Assembly (NCBI RefSeq): GCF_013281975.1
Contig: NZ_BLRZ01000001.1
Coordinates: 1-55,032 of the forward strand
Source of the DNA: Candidatus Hakubella thermalkaliphila
GTDB taxonomy: Bacteria; Actinomycetota; Humimicrobiia; Hakubellales; Hakubellaceae
DNA: 55,032 nt
Direction of reading: 5' to 3'
Part shown: in pieces, positions 35,886 to 44,645 of the stretch
Position numbering within the stretch: the first letter of the stretch is position 1
Layout: every line of letters starts with the position of its first letter
Position numbers and translations under genes: made by a program
The notes under the pieces: generated by a model
The model's database searches: none
What the model was told of the DNA's origin: nothing
What the model saw: the letters and a program-made list of their open reading frames with translations, nothing else

Positions 35886-37043
35886 TCATTTGACCCTTAC
35901 CCATCTCCCCCTTTGGCTGCTATCAAGCACGGCATCGATTATTTTCATCTCAAGATGACCATCCTCAAAGGTGGGAAAATCAGGAACATTTTGCAGGGGG
36001 TCTTTTCCATCCCGGACGAAGCCATAAAAGTTTCTAACAATATTCTTAAGTCCATCTGGCCAGCCCTCATTGTGTCCACCTGGATAGTCAGCATATCTTT
36101 TTGCCTCCTGGCATAGCAAAGAGGGATCCTTCATAAGTTCCATATTGGCCCCATCGCGGCCGCCTATCCATAGACAGTTTGGATTTTCCTGGTCCCAGAC
36201 CACCGATCTCTTGCTACCATCTATTTCCAAGTAAAGCCGATTCTTTCTTCCTGGGCTTACCTGGGATATGACGCATGAACCCCTTACTCCGTTCTCCAAT
36301 GCCAAAAGGAGGGCGCAGTAATCCTCGGTTTCAACCCTGTATTTCTCAAGTTGATTTGTTGAATCAGGGGACCTGCTGAAGGTCTCTACTGATGTCTTAG
36401 GTCTTGACCTTTCTGGGATAATGGTTTTTATGTCGGCCAAGACCTCGCTTATCTTGAGACCAGTTAGGTACTGAACCAGGTCACACCAGTGTGTCCCAAT
36501 ATCAGCAAAGGCCCGCGATTTTCCGCCCAGAGGTGTCTCTAGTCTCCAGTTATAGTCTTCCGGATACATCAGCCAGTCCTGAAGATAGGAACCATGAACC
36601 AGCCTTATGTCTCCCAGGTAACCACTTTGTACAAGGTACCTGGCCTGCTGGACCAGGGGAAAGCCGCGATAGTTATAGTTTACGGCATTGGCCACACCCT
36701 TTTCTTTGGCCAGTCCGACCAGTTTTCTAGACTCCCGGGAGTCCATGGCCAGCGGCTTTTCGGAAAAAATAGGCTTGCCAGCCTGGATAGCCGCCTTGTT
36801 TATTTGGAAATGAAGATGGTTGGGGGTACAGTTATGAATTATGTCTAGGTTGGGATCGCTGACCATTTCTTGCCAGGAGTGGTAAACCCTGGTTATCCCA
36901 AGCCTTTCAGATTGCTTAGTTGTTTTGTCATAGTCTCGGCCAGCAATGCCGGCAATCTCTGCAAATCCCGCCCGCCGAATGGCTTCAATATGGGCCACGC
37001 CAACAAAACCGATTCCAATTATCCCAGCTTTTAATTTCTTCAC
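35886..37043 (-). CDS. Gfo/Idh/MocA-family oxidoreductase
   Basis: About 385 residues. AGIIGIGFVGVAHIEAIRRAGFAEIAGIAGRD (Rossmann), PIFSEKPLAMDSRESRKLV (EKP) and FADIGTHWCDLVQYLTG (catalytic His). GTG at 37043 is preferred: GGAGG stands 7 bases ahead, whereas the longer frame to 37064 would include it. First gene of the three-gene unit. No transporter is next to it. Confidence 0.88.
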   Translation of the reverse strand: MKKLKAGIIGIGFVGVAHIEAIRRAGFAEIAGIAGRDYDKTTKQSERLGITRVYHSWQEMVSDPNLDIIHNCTPNHLHFQINKAAIQAGKPIFSEKPLAMDSRESRKLVGLAKEKGVANAVNYNYRGFPLVQQARYLVQSGYLGDIRLVHGSYLQDWLMYPEDYNWRLETPLGGKSRAFADIGTHWCDLVQYLTGLKISEVLADIKTIIPERSRPKTSVETFSRSPDSTNQLEKYRVETEDYCALLLALENGVRGSCVISQVSPGRKNRLYLEIDGSKRSVVWDQENPNCLWIGGRDGANMELMKDPSLLCQEAKRYADYPGGHNEGWPDGLKNIVRNFYGFVRDGKDPLQNVPDFPTFEDGHLEMKIIDAVLDSSQRGRWVRVK

Positions 37044-37111
37044 CTTCGCACCTCCGCCAATCACTCTTTAATATGAGAAAGTGCAATAGGGAGTCTGCTT
37101 CGGTCCGTCTC

Positions 37112-37675
37112 TCATAGTGCTGATTCTTCGATCAGTTTATCTACTAGAGATCGAATTTCAAGATGTTCAGCCCATTCATAAATATATTCCATATCCAGAT
37201 TCTCAGCCTGTACTTCGTATACGCCAAGTGCATCCCTGAATTGCATTTCGCTTCCCCCACTCAGCTTATACCACTCCAATTTCGTAAGAATCACGTCTTC
37301 TGGCGTGGCTATATAGGTATCATGCCCAAATATAGTATATTTTCTACGTCTGCTAAAGCAGGTCTGATGATAAGCATCAGTTCTTAAGAACCAAAAATCT
37401 GCCTTCAGACCGGTATAGGAATCAATAAGGTTAAACATATCCCTGCGCCTAATTGCTTCCCGAACAGCTTCCTCGTCGAGATAATATCGTGTGCGGTCGA
37501 AGCTTTGCGCCAGTCGTGTCGCATCGGCAGGAGCAATGGCTACCACAAAATCGATATCATGGGTGGATCGTGGCTCACCATAAAAACTTGAGGCATTAGA
37601 GCCGGTTAGCATATACGGAATATTCAGGTCGTTAAGGATTTGTATGACCGTTGCAAAGAATTCCTCCTGTGACAT
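37112..37675 (-). CDS. nucleotidyltransferase-fold protein (DUF6036/AbiEii-like)
   Basis: 187 residues: IPYMLTGSNASSFYGEPRSTHDIDFVVAI (nucleotidyltransferase GSxAS...DxD), a helical middle, and TPEDVILTKLEWYKLSGGSEMQFRDALGVY. This is the MNT-like antitoxin/AMPylator-type fold found in two-gene toxin-antitoxin operons. It overlaps the preceding small gene (37624-37881). No HEPN toxin is recognised next door, so the role is open. Confidence 0.75.
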   Translation of the reverse strand: MSQEEFFATVIQILNDLNIPYMLTGSNASSFYGEPRSTHDIDFVVAIAPADATRLAQSFDRTRYYLDEEAVREAIRRRDMFNLIDSYTGLKADFWFLRTDAYHQTCFSRRRKYTIFGHDTYIATPEDVILTKLEWYKLSGGSEMQFRDALGVYEVQAENLDMEYIYEWAEHLEIRSLVDKLIEESAL

Positions 37676-37881
37676 CGCATCATTCTCCGCACGATTTCTT
37701 GTTGGATCTCTTCAGGCGTAATATTAGAGTTTTGGGCTTTAATTCCATCGATCATAATGCTTTTTGCCATCTCAAATAATTCAAATCCAATTCGCATCCG
37801 CTGTTCTCCAGTCATCTTCCGAAGAATTTCGATATACCGCTTTCGATTCGGTTCCGACTTTAGGTGTTTGGGGATGTCCAT
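37624..37881 (-). CDS. small helical protein paired with the nucleotidyltransferase
   Basis: 85 residues: LRKMTGEQRMRIGFELFEMAKSIMIDGIKAQNSNITPEEIQQEIVRRM. I know this kind of short helical protein only as a neighbour of such nucleotidyltransferases; its role is unknown. It overlaps the next gene by 52 bases. No clear ribosome site precedes the ATG. A TTGTCA-N17-TACAGT promoter-like pair is upstream. Confidence 0.6.
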   Translation of the reverse strand: MDIPKHLKSEPNRKRYIEILRKMTGEQRMRIGFELFEMAKSIMIDGIKAQNSNITPEEIQQEIVRRMMRCHRRNSLQRSYKSLTT

Positions 37882-38020
37882 AAAACTTCACGCAAGAGGA
37901 CTGCCAGTCTTAGCAGGCAGGGGATTTGCGCTTTCTCCTTTCTACTGTACTTTAGGTGTCAATAGTTGACAAACAAATCTCCCTACTCACCATAATAGAG
38001 AAGTTCTTTCGGTAGGGGCT

Positions 38021-38230
38021 CTAGTCAGCCACCACCTTATTCAGATCCTCCATCAAAGGATCAATGTCAATGCCATGAGCCAAAGCTCCCTGCTCAATGC
38101 TCTCCCACAGTGATACATGGCAGCCGACGCAGTGAAGCCCATGCATCAGAAATATGGGTACGGTTTGGGGGTATTGATTGACTACTTCTTCTATAATCAT
38201 GTCTTTGGTTATTTTGCTATTCTCTGGCAA
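38021..38230 (-). CDS. DUF1858 domain protein
   Basis: About 69 residues: ITKDMIIEEVVNQYPQTVPIFLMHGLHCVGCHVSLWESIEQGALAHGIDIDPLMEDLNK. The CVGCH cysteine pair with the preceding HGL is the DUF1858 signature, found in small redox or iron-sulfur associated proteins. TTG at 38230 has AGGGAGG 8 bases ahead and is preferred over GTG at 38239. It follows the cysteine desulfurase on the same strand, suggesting sulfur/FeS metabolism. Confidence 0.8.
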   Translation of the reverse strand: MPENSKITKDMIIEEVVNQYPQTVPIFLMHGLHCVGCHVSLWESIEQGALAHGIDIDPLMEDLNKVVAD

Positions 38231-38251
38231 TGCCTCCACCTCCCTCTATGT

Positions 38252-38311
38252 CTATCTACTATGAAGTGTCCACGTCATGATTTGATACTCGCTGATTGCT
38301 TTCTCTTCCAT
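38252..38311 (-). CDS. 19-residue small ORF ahead of the DUF1858 gene
   Basis: AAGGAGGGCCG just before ATG is a strong ribosome site for MEEKAISEYQIMTWTLHSR. It ends 21 bases before the next start. It could be a leader peptide or chance. No family is known. The rest of 38312-38492 shows no convincing gene. Confidence 0.3.
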   Translation of the reverse strand: MEEKAISEYQIMTWTLHSR

Positions 38312-38492
38312 CGGCCCTCCTTAAGGCTAATAGTCATTCGGGGGCCACATCCTCGAATGATGAAAATGGGAAATCTATTTTCTAATATCCCTGCTTCCTG
38401 TACTTTGACCTTTTCGTACCATCCCACTGTGACTGTCCATGCCCTCCCAATGCGACTGTCTTAGAAGGACCGCCTGACCAATGAGACTTCTA

Positions 38493-39659
38493 CTAACGAG
38501 CCTGAGCGTAAAGGGGAGACATCCTCCTCAGCTTGCCCACTACCTCCGGCAGAACTTCCAGGAAGTAATCCACCTCTTCCTTAGTATTAGATCTCCCCAT
38601 GGTCACCCGTAAGGAGCCATGAGCATCCTCAGCCGTCAGCCCCATGGCCAGAAGAACATGGGAGGGCTCCAGAGAAGCGGAGGCACAGGCTGAACCACTG
38701 GATACAGCAATTCCCACCATGTCCAGTTGAAGGACCACAGATTCGCCTTCAATATATTTAAAGGAGAAGTTGGCATTGCCAGGCAACCTCTTCTCCGGGT
38801 GTCCGTTATAGCTGACCTCCTCGATCCTCTCCAGGACGCCTGCCACCAGATATTTTCTAAGCTCCTCCAGCTTTTCTACTTTCTCCTCTCTTTCAGCCAT
38901 GGCTATCTCCACAGCTTTGGCGAAACCCACAATACCGGGAACGTTCTCCGTGCCAGCCCTTCTTCTTCTCTCGTGCTCTCCTCCCTGCATCTGGGGAGTC
39001 AGCTTGGTTCCTTTTCGTATATAGAGAGCCCCTACTCCTTTGGGCCCGTGAAGCTTATGACTGGACATGGACATAAGATCCACATTCAGCTCTCCCACAT
39101 CGGTCTCCAGGGTGCCAAAGGACTGGACAGCATCGGTATGAAAGATTATCCCCCTCTCTCGGGCAATCTTGCCAATCTCAGCTATGGGCTGGATGCTACC
39201 CACCACGTTGTTAGCATGCATGATGGATATAAGGATGGTCCTGTCAGTTATGGCTGCGGCTACATGGTCAGGGTCGACAATGGCATATTTATCCACAGGA
39301 ACATAGGTAATTTCAAAGCCTCTCCGCTGAAGATACTTGCAGGTATTACCTATGGCTGGATGTTCGATGGAGGAAGTGATGATGTGGTTGCCCTTCTTGG
39401 ATAGAGCTTCAGCAACTCCTTTAAGGGCCAGATTGTCGCTCTCCGTACCTCCACTGGTAAAGATGATCTCCTCTGAATGGGCTCCTATGGCTCTGGCGAC
39501 AGTCTCCCTGGAAGCCTCCAGAAGCTTCTTGGCCTCCCGACCGGGGAGATGGGGCTCTGAGGCATTGCCGAAGTACTGGGTAAAACACGGTAGCATGGCT
39601 TCCACCACCTCCGGAAGGACCGGAGTGGTGGCGCTGTGGTCGAAGTATATCCTCCTCAT
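38493..39659 (-). CDS. cysteine desulfurase (NifS/IscS class)
   Basis: PLP enzyme that takes sulfur from cysteine for FeS clusters, thio-tRNA or molybdopterin. Seen: RRIYFDHSATTPVLPEVVEAMLPCF, TSGGTESDNLALKG, HTDAVQSFGTLE, SSHKLHGPKGVGALYIRKG with the PLP lysine, and the mobile loop SSGSACASASLEPSHVLLAMG with the catalytic Cys. ATG at 39659 with GGGAGG 6 bases ahead is chosen. No iscU follows directly; the next same-strand gene is the DUF1858 protein. Confidence 0.94.
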   Translation of the reverse strand: MRRIYFDHSATTPVLPEVVEAMLPCFTQYFGNASEPHLPGREAKKLLEASRETVARAIGAHSEEIIFTSGGTESDNLALKGVAEALSKKGNHIITSSIEHPAIGNTCKYLQRRGFEITYVPVDKYAIVDPDHVAAAITDRTILISIMHANNVVGSIQPIAEIGKIARERGIIFHTDAVQSFGTLETDVGELNVDLMSMSSHKLHGPKGVGALYIRKGTKLTPQMQGGEHERRRRAGTENVPGIVGFAKAVEIAMAEREEKVEKLEELRKYLVAGVLERIEEVSYNGHPEKRLPGNANFSFKYIEGESVVLQLDMVGIAVSSGSACASASLEPSHVLLAMGLTAEDAHGSLRVTMGRSNTKEEVDYFLEVLPEVVGKLRRMSPLYAQAR

Positions 39660-39808
39660 ATATTTCCTCCCATGATCTTTCAGGCAATATGCCAAGAGTG
39701 CAAACAAAATAAATCCTGACTAAAACAATCAGGTTTACCTAAGGCTAGCACGGAAGCTCTATTTTGTCAACGGGGTGGGGGTTGGTGATCGTCCTAATTG
39801 TCAACCTT

Positions 39809-40045
39809 TTAATCGGTGGAGTTCTTCCCTGGCTCCTTCATAAACCGCTTCAGTTCTTCTCTCAATAATTCTATTTGAAGTGCCAGCTCTCTGACGGCAA
39901 GGGTCAATTCCTTCACAGATTCCTTCATGGGAGAAGAATCTGGATAACCATACGGCGGCTCCCCAGCAGCTATCCGTTGGCTGGGACAGGCTGTTTTCTC
40001 ATGAACTATCCCACAGACAGGACAGTATCCCTTGTGGGCCAACAA
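39809..40045 (-). CDS. small zinc-ribbon/coiled-coil protein
   Basis: 78 residues with a CPVCGIVHEKTACPS cysteine cluster at the N terminus and a C-terminal coiled coil (VKELTLAVRELALQIELLREELKRFM). Unknown function. It lies 40 bases from repeat copy C and upstream of the cysteine desulfurase on the same strand. Confidence 0.6.
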   Translation of the reverse strand: MLAHKGYCPVCGIVHEKTACPSQRIAAGEPPYGYPDSSPMKESVKELTLAVRELALQIELLREELKRFMKEPGKNSTD

Positions 40046-40085
40046 CAGACTCCTTCAGTTTCAGCGAAACTATCTTTCGGCGGAA

Positions 40086-40173
40086 CTGCAAAAAACCAAT
40101 TTCTGGGTCGATTTGCTGTGTGCGATTTAGACTCGCAGATGGCGCCAAACACTAAATTTCGGCCATTTTGCAG
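40086..40173 (+). repeat. dispersed palindromic repeat, copy C
   Basis: CTGCAAAAAACCAATTT, then GGGTCGATTTGCTG, GCGATTTAGACTCGCAGATGG and CGGCCATTTTGCAG. Same plan as copies A and B, with CTGCAAAA/TTTTGCAG at the ends. Chance translation gives LGRFAV, as in copy A (GQFAV). Confidence 0.75.
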
Positions 40174-40388
40174 ATACGCTATCTTGGCCCTACAAAAAGA
40201 GACAAGCGGAGGTTTATCTAAGCAGGTATAACACGTTCAAGAAACCTGCGCTCTTTCCCCACATAACTGACAATTACATCGTGCAAAAAGCTTTTCACCC
40301 GAAGTTAAAGACCAGCGCTTCCGGCAAAGGGAAACCCCTGGAGGGACTCCCACTCTTCATGGATAGAAAACCCAGAGAAACAATTAAA

Positions 40389-40464
40389 TGGTGGCGAGGC
40401 CCGGAATCGAACCGGGGACACGAGGATTTTCAGTCCACTGCTCTACCAACTGAGCTACCTCGCC
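40389..40464 (-). tRNA. tRNA-Phe (anticodon GAA)
   Basis: Minus-strand cloverleaf: acceptor GGCGAGG/CCTCGCC, anticodon loop CTGAAAA (GAA), T-arm CCCGGTTCGATTCCGGG, encoded CCA. Last of a five-tRNA cluster. Confidence 0.95.
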
Positions 40465-40575
40465 ACGTGGAGAGAGCCGGTGGTTTCCGCCTCCTATCTT
40501 CTGTCACAATTTTGAGCAAATCTAATTTTAGCTTCTTTTTCTCCCTTTTACAAGGCGTTGTGATACAAACAAAAA

Positions 40576-40604
40576 GCACCTCAGCAAAATCGCTTCTGAG
40601 GTGC
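40576..40604 (-). terminator. rho-independent terminator between tRNA-Asp and tRNA-Phe
   Basis: GCACCTCAG paired with CTGAGGTGC (9 bp) followed on the minus strand by TTTTTGTTTG. It would end transcripts after tRNA-Asp, leaving tRNA-Phe dependent on readthrough or its own promoter. Confidence 0.75.
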
Positions 40605-40615
40605 GAAGATAATAC

Positions 40616-40693
40616 TGGCGGAGCCGACGGGATTCGAACCCGCGATCTCTGCCTTGACAGGGCAGTGTGTTCACCAGGCTACACCACGGCTCC
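40616..40693 (-). tRNA. tRNA-Asp (anticodon GTC)
   Basis: Acceptor GGAGCCG/CGGCTCC, anticodon loop CTGTCAA (GTC), T-arm GCGGGTTCGAATCCCGT, encoded CCA. Confidence 0.95.
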
Positions 40694-40821
40694 GTTAATC
40701 TGGTTCAAGGTAAATCCACTAATCCAAAATTACTAATTTAGCTCCACTAATTTAAGTAAAAAGAAGCTTAGAGATCCTCGAGTTCCTTCTTAATATCTCT
40801 AATAAGAAAATAATAATATCA

Positions 40822-40897
40822 TGGTGGGCGAAACAGGATTTGAACCTGTGACCTCCTGCTTGTAAGACAGGCGCTCTCCCAACTGAGCTATTCGCCC
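40822..40897 (-). tRNA. tRNA-Val (anticodon TAC)
   Basis: Acceptor GGGCGAA/TTCGCCC, anticodon loop CTTACAA (TAC), T-arm ACAGGTTCAAATCCTGT, encoded CCA. Confidence 0.95.
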
Positions 40898-40898
40898 C

Positions 40899-40974
40899 TG
40901 GTGCCCCCAGGGGAATTCGAATCCCCGCCGCGGCCTTGAAAGGGCCGTGTCCTGGGCCTCTAGACGATGGGGGC
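40899..40974 (-). tRNA. tRNA-Glu (anticodon TTC)
   Basis: Acceptor GCCCCCA/TGGGGGC, anticodon loop CTTTCAA (TTC), T-arm GGGGATTCGAATTCCCC, encoded CCA. One base from tRNA-Val. Confidence 0.95.
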
Positions 40975-40976
40975 TC

Positions 40977-41052
40977 TGGTGAGCCGGGAAGGACTCGAAC
41001 CTTCGACACCCGGATTAAAAGTCCGGTGCTCTACCACCTGAGCTACCGGCCC
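40977..41052 (-). tRNA. tRNA-Lys (anticodon TTT)
   Basis: Acceptor GGGCCGG/CCGGCTC, anticodon loop CTTTTAA (TTT), T-arm GAAGGTTCGAGTCCTTC, encoded CCA. First gene of the cluster. Confidence 0.95.
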
Positions 41053-41152
41053 TCTCAAAAGTACAAAGGCCAGCCAGATCCAGTCTAACTCAGGCCATTT
41101 CCAGATCCAGCTTAAGCCCTTTCATCATAGCAATAAGAAAGAGCGGGTGTAA

Positions 41153-41181
41153 AGTCTATAAGAGTGCCTTGGCCTTGTCAA
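41153..41181 (-). promoter_or_regulatory. promoter of the tRNA cluster
   Basis: TTGACA (41181-41176), 17-base spacer, TAGACT (41158-41153) on the minus strand, about 100 bases ahead of tRNA-Lys. Three TGAAAAGCCA direct repeats on the plus strand lie just beyond it at 41187, 41201 and 41212. Confidence 0.6.
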
Positions 41182-41257
41182 GAGTGTGAAAAGCCAGGCG
41201 TGAAAAGCCATTGAAAAGCCATGAGTAGGAGTAGGCACGAGGGTTTCACCGTAGCGA

Positions 41258-41857
41258 TCAGAAAAAGAAGGTCTCGAAGACAGCGCCGTAGAGAATCAGA
41301 AGCGTTATCGTAAGCAAAGCTACAATGATGCCGCCTTTATGTTCCCGGCAAACCTGGCCCAGGCCGGAGATACCTTTGGCCGGCCATGACTGGCTGGAGC
41401 CTACCAGAACAGGCTTGAAGGAGATCGTTGCACCGCTCAGCTTGGCTCCCACAAACATGCCTAGGGAAGTAGCCAGAATTCTGTACAAAGATTCGATAGC
41501 AACCAACTGCACTATAGATGCATTGATCGACATACCATGCCGGTAAGGGCCGGTAAATAACAACAGAGAAATTAGAATGCCCAGGAGAAAGCTGATGAGG
41601 GAACCTAGCAGGAGAGCTCCCAGAACCAGGAAGGAGGCTGTGGAAAGAGTATTTCCCACCAGGATGGTCAGAAAGATATTGGCTTCTCCACCCAATCGGG
41701 CGGCCTCTCTTATTCCTACCAGACTCTGAATCCATTTATATCGGATAATCAGACTGGAAGTGGTGAAGGGGAAGAGAAAAACCATTATCCATCCCACGAG
41801 AAATCCCACTATGTACCATAGAGCGCAGATAAAGATCCATTTGAATAAATTTTTCAT
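41258..41857 (-). CDS. SpoIIM-like integral membrane protein
   Basis: 199 residues with about five transmembrane helices. EANIFLTILVGNTLSTASFLVLGALLLGSLISFLLGILI is the SpoIIM/DUF95-like region (F..N...G......G...G....N). Then a loop GPYRHGMSINASIVQLVAIESLYRILATSLGMFVGAKL and a C-terminal helix. Role unknown; membrane-remodelling is a family-based guess. Confidence 0.6.
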   Translation of the reverse strand: MKNLFKWIFICALWYIVGFLVGWIMVFLFPFTTSSLIIRYKWIQSLVGIREAARLGGEANIFLTILVGNTLSTASFLVLGALLLGSLISFLLGILISLLLFTGPYRHGMSINASIVQLVAIESLYRILATSLGMFVGAKLSGATISFKPVLVGSSQSWPAKGISGLGQVCREHKGGIIVALLTITLLILYGAVFETFFF

Positions 41858-42039
41858 TAAAGTACACCCTGGTCTTTTAGCAACTTTGCATACTTTGAGA
41901 CAAATACTACTTCTGCAAATATTGGTTCAGGTAAATTCTTCTTAGCTGTGGAGAAGACTCTAAGCGTAATGGGAAACGAATCTACCTGCTCTCATTTCTC
42001 AGCTTCTGATGATAGAACCTCCTGTTTTGATAGACGCCC

Positions 42040-43293
42040 CTAAACTGTAGAAACGACTCTGGAACTAAGACCGTATATCCCGTTTAAGACCATAATAAAT
42101 CCGGCCACCAACAAGATGATGGGCACAGAAACGTATTGAGCAAAAACCCCGGATATCAGCATGGATAGGGGAAACATCAAGCTGGAGAGCATAATCTGAG
42201 CGCTGAGGACTCGACCTCGGATCTTGTCGGGAATTTTGTCCTGCAGGATAGTTATGCCCAGAACCTTGGGAGCCGCAAAGAAAAAACCGGAGATGGCTAT
42301 CAGGCCCATAGAAAGGGCAAAGTTTCTGGAGAGGGAGAAAAGAGAAAAAAAGATGCCCATCAGGAGTACTCCCCACTAGGTTAACTTTCCCTTGGTTAAT
42401 CTGCTGCCCACTTTGCCAACCACTATAGCCCCTATGAGCATCCCAAAGGAAAGTCCGGACATCAAAAATCCGAAGCCAGCCGCTCCAGCTTGCAAGATCT
42501 TCTCCGACAGGATGGGGAAAAGCACGTTTACCGGACCCAGGGCAAAGTTCATTATGGCCATAGTGATAGTCAGAATCAGAATCAGCTCAGTATTAGCCAT
42601 AAGCCTCATTCCTTCTTTCATTCTGTGTAAGATCTCTCGCCCGCTGACTGATAGAGTGGCGCCCGCTACTCTTCCAGAGCGGGTTATGAAAGAGAGAGAG
42701 GCGGCTGAGAAAAGGAAGGAGAAGGAATCCAGATAGAATATGTTGATATTGCCAATAAGCAGAATCAATACCCCAGCCAGGGCAGAGCCGATGATATTAG
42801 TGACCTGAGAGGTCATCTGGCTGATGGAGTTGGCAACCACCAGTTGGGGTCTAGCCACCAGATTGGGCACAAACGAGCCCTGGGCGGACTCGAACAGTAC
42901 CTGAAGGGATGAGAGCAAAAATGTGATCAGATAAATGTGGGCAAGGCGTAATAGACCAAAATAATAGAGAAGAGGAAACATAAGTACCACAAAGCAACGG
43001 AAAATATCACAGAGGATCATCAGCCTTTTTCTGTCCCATAGATCCACATAAACTCCCATAAAGAGGCCGAAGAGGAGAGGAGGAAGGGAACTAAACATCA
43101 TGACCAGCCCCAGATCCAGAGGAGATCCGGAGATGGCATAGGTAAGCCACACCAGAGCGATGAAGTGGGAGTTGTTCCCCAGCACGGAGACTGTCTGTCC
43201 TATCCAGAGGGCAAAAAAATCTCGATTGCGAAGAACGGTAAGGAAACCAGGGGCTCGATCCAGGTAAAGTTCTGCTTCTGGCTCCAGTTTCAG
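42040..43293 (-). pseudogene. MFS transporter interrupted by an in-frame TAG
   Basis: A major facilitator permease with 12 helices in total over both parts. The N-terminal part shows FLTVLRNRDFFALWIGQTVSVLGNNSHFIALVW and FMGVYVDLWDRKRLMILCDIFR. After GSRLTKGKLT a TAG (42376-42378) stops the frame; it then continues in the same frame with WGVLLMGIFFSLFSLSRNFALSMGLIAI. Only the single codon is wrong. The start is probably the CTG at 43293, with GAGGAG from the preceding stop codon region 5 bases ahead; the GTG at 43185 is internal. Confidence 0.82.
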
Positions 43294-43295
43294 AG

Positions 43296-44555
43296 TTACT
43301 CCTCTACAAGGAAGTTTCCTTTTTGTGCGGATTTCAAAAATGCTTCGACGACTGCAGGATGGTACATCTTGCCGCTATTAAGCTCGATCTCCTGTACCGC
43401 TTTCTCCAAAGGGAATGGATCCCGATAGGGCCTTTTGGTGGTCATAGCATCAAAGGAGTCTGCTACACTCAAAATGGCCGCCAGAATGGGTATTTCGTCC
43501 CCTTTAAGGCCCCTCGGATAACCCTGCCCATCATATCTTTCATGGTGGCTCCAGATTATGTCGGAAATGGGCTTAGTATAGGTTATGCTTCCGGTTATCT
43601 CAGCACTAACGGTCACATGACTCTGGAATATTTTTCGAGCTTCTGAAGAAAGCTGTTCCTCATTATTAAGGACGCTCAGGTCGATCTGGATCTTGCCCAC
43701 GTCGTGCAGATAGGCCGCATTCTTCAGATTGTCGATTTCGAACTCGTTGAGTCTGAGCTCCCGACCGATCTTCTCTGCATATTGTGCTACTCTTCTGGAA
43801 TGACCTGCGGTGTAGACATCCTTAGCCTCCATTATCCTTACCATGTTAATAATGTTGTCGAGAACACCTTTCCTCTCCCTCAGAGTCAGCAGCCAGATAT
43901 ACTGGGTCAGGATTAAGGGCAGAGTGCTAAATAGAAGCGATACAGATCCAAATCGCAAATATAGAAGGGCAATGCCTACCGCCACGATGGAGACCAGGAT
44001 ATGGAACGGAAATAGCCAGGCATAGTTGTAAAGCCAGGTGTGAATGGCAGACGTTCTCTCCGGGGTAGAGGCCGAGACAGCTATGGCAGTAAGTCCCGTA
44101 TTGATGACGAAATAGGCCAGCGAAGAGAGAACCACTGCCAGAACTACCTCGCCCTGGAGAGCGAACGCTCCACTCCTGTTAATGGTCTTAAAAATTATCC
44201 CTCCTATACCAACGGCCAAAAGGAACTGGCCACCATTGAAAAGATACTTGTACCAGGGCTCTCTGTTCTTGAAATCTGCAACGTGCAGGAGCTGCAGTAT
44301 AGATATAAGGGAAGCAGTGACAGGTCCGTTTACGAAAAGGCAGGCCATAAGAATACTGCCGGCAACGGACACAGCCCCTGCCTTGGGCAGCATCACTGCG
44401 AGATTGTCGGTCACCAATACCAGAAGCCCAAAGGCTATTGCCCCCTCTATGGATATACCAGGATAGGCCTGGTAAACATAGAGAAAAATGCCCAAGCCGG
44501 CCAGGAAAACTGAGAGTATATAGGCGAGGAGCCTACCTGATATCTTCTGAGCCAT
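43296..44555 (-). CDS. HD-GYP domain protein with N-terminal membrane sensor
   Basis: About 419 residues: 6-7 transmembrane helices over residues 1-210, then an HD-GYP phosphohydrolase (cyclic-di-GMP phosphodiesterase class). Seen: AGHSRRVAQYAEKIGRELRLNEFEIDNLKNAAYLHDVGKI (HD), SHVTVSAEITGSI, WSHHERYDGQGYPRGLKGDEIPILAAILSVADSFDAMTTKRPYRDP (GYP). All metal-ligand positions look present. Start ATG at 44555. The stop codon supplies the ribosome site of the MFS gene. Three tandem 23-codon ORFs lie upstream on the same strand. Confidence 0.92.
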   Translation of the reverse strand: MAQKISGRLLAYILSVFLAGLGIFLYVYQAYPGISIEGAIAFGLLVLVTDNLAVMLPKAGAVSVAGSILMACLFVNGPVTASLISILQLLHVADFKNREPWYKYLFNGGQFLLAVGIGGIIFKTINRSGAFALQGEVVLAVVLSSLAYFVINTGLTAIAVSASTPERTSAIHTWLYNYAWLFPFHILVSIVAVGIALLYLRFGSVSLLFSTLPLILTQYIWLLTLRERKGVLDNIINMVRIMEAKDVYTAGHSRRVAQYAEKIGRELRLNEFEIDNLKNAAYLHDVGKIQIDLSVLNNEEQLSSEARKIFQSHVTVSAEITGSITYTKPISDIIWSHHERYDGQGYPRGLKGDEIPILAAILSVADSFDAMTTKRPYRDPFPLEKAVQEIELNSGKMYHPAVVEAFLKSAQKGNFLVEE

Positions 44556-44587
44556 CAACCCTCTATCTTGAAGTAGTACGTGCCCAG

Positions 44588-44616
44588 ATTATAACAGAGG
44601 TAGGCTCCTCTCTCAA
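44588..44616 (-). promoter_or_regulatory. promoter of the HD-GYP gene
   Basis: TTGAGA (44616-44611), 17-base spacer, TATAAT (44593-44588) with a TGT extension (TGTTATAAT), about 33 bases before the ATG at 44555. Among the closest to consensus in the window. Confidence 0.8.
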
Positions 44617-44645
44617 CACAGGCTACTCTGCCTCAGCAGACCCCT

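Noticed and set aside
38312-38464. A minus-strand stretch with FPIFIIRGCGPRMTISL
   Set aside because: No good start or ribosome site and no family; too weak to call.
38727-39404. A 225-codon plus-strand frame
   Set aside because: Antisense to the cysteine desulfurase.
39875-40736. Plus-strand frames of 118 and 151 codons
   Set aside because: Made of repeat copy C and the antisense of tRNA genes.
40389-41052. A possible CRISPR-like array from regularly spaced similar segments
   Set aside because: The similar segments are tRNA T-arms and acceptors; no true direct repeats with unique spacers.
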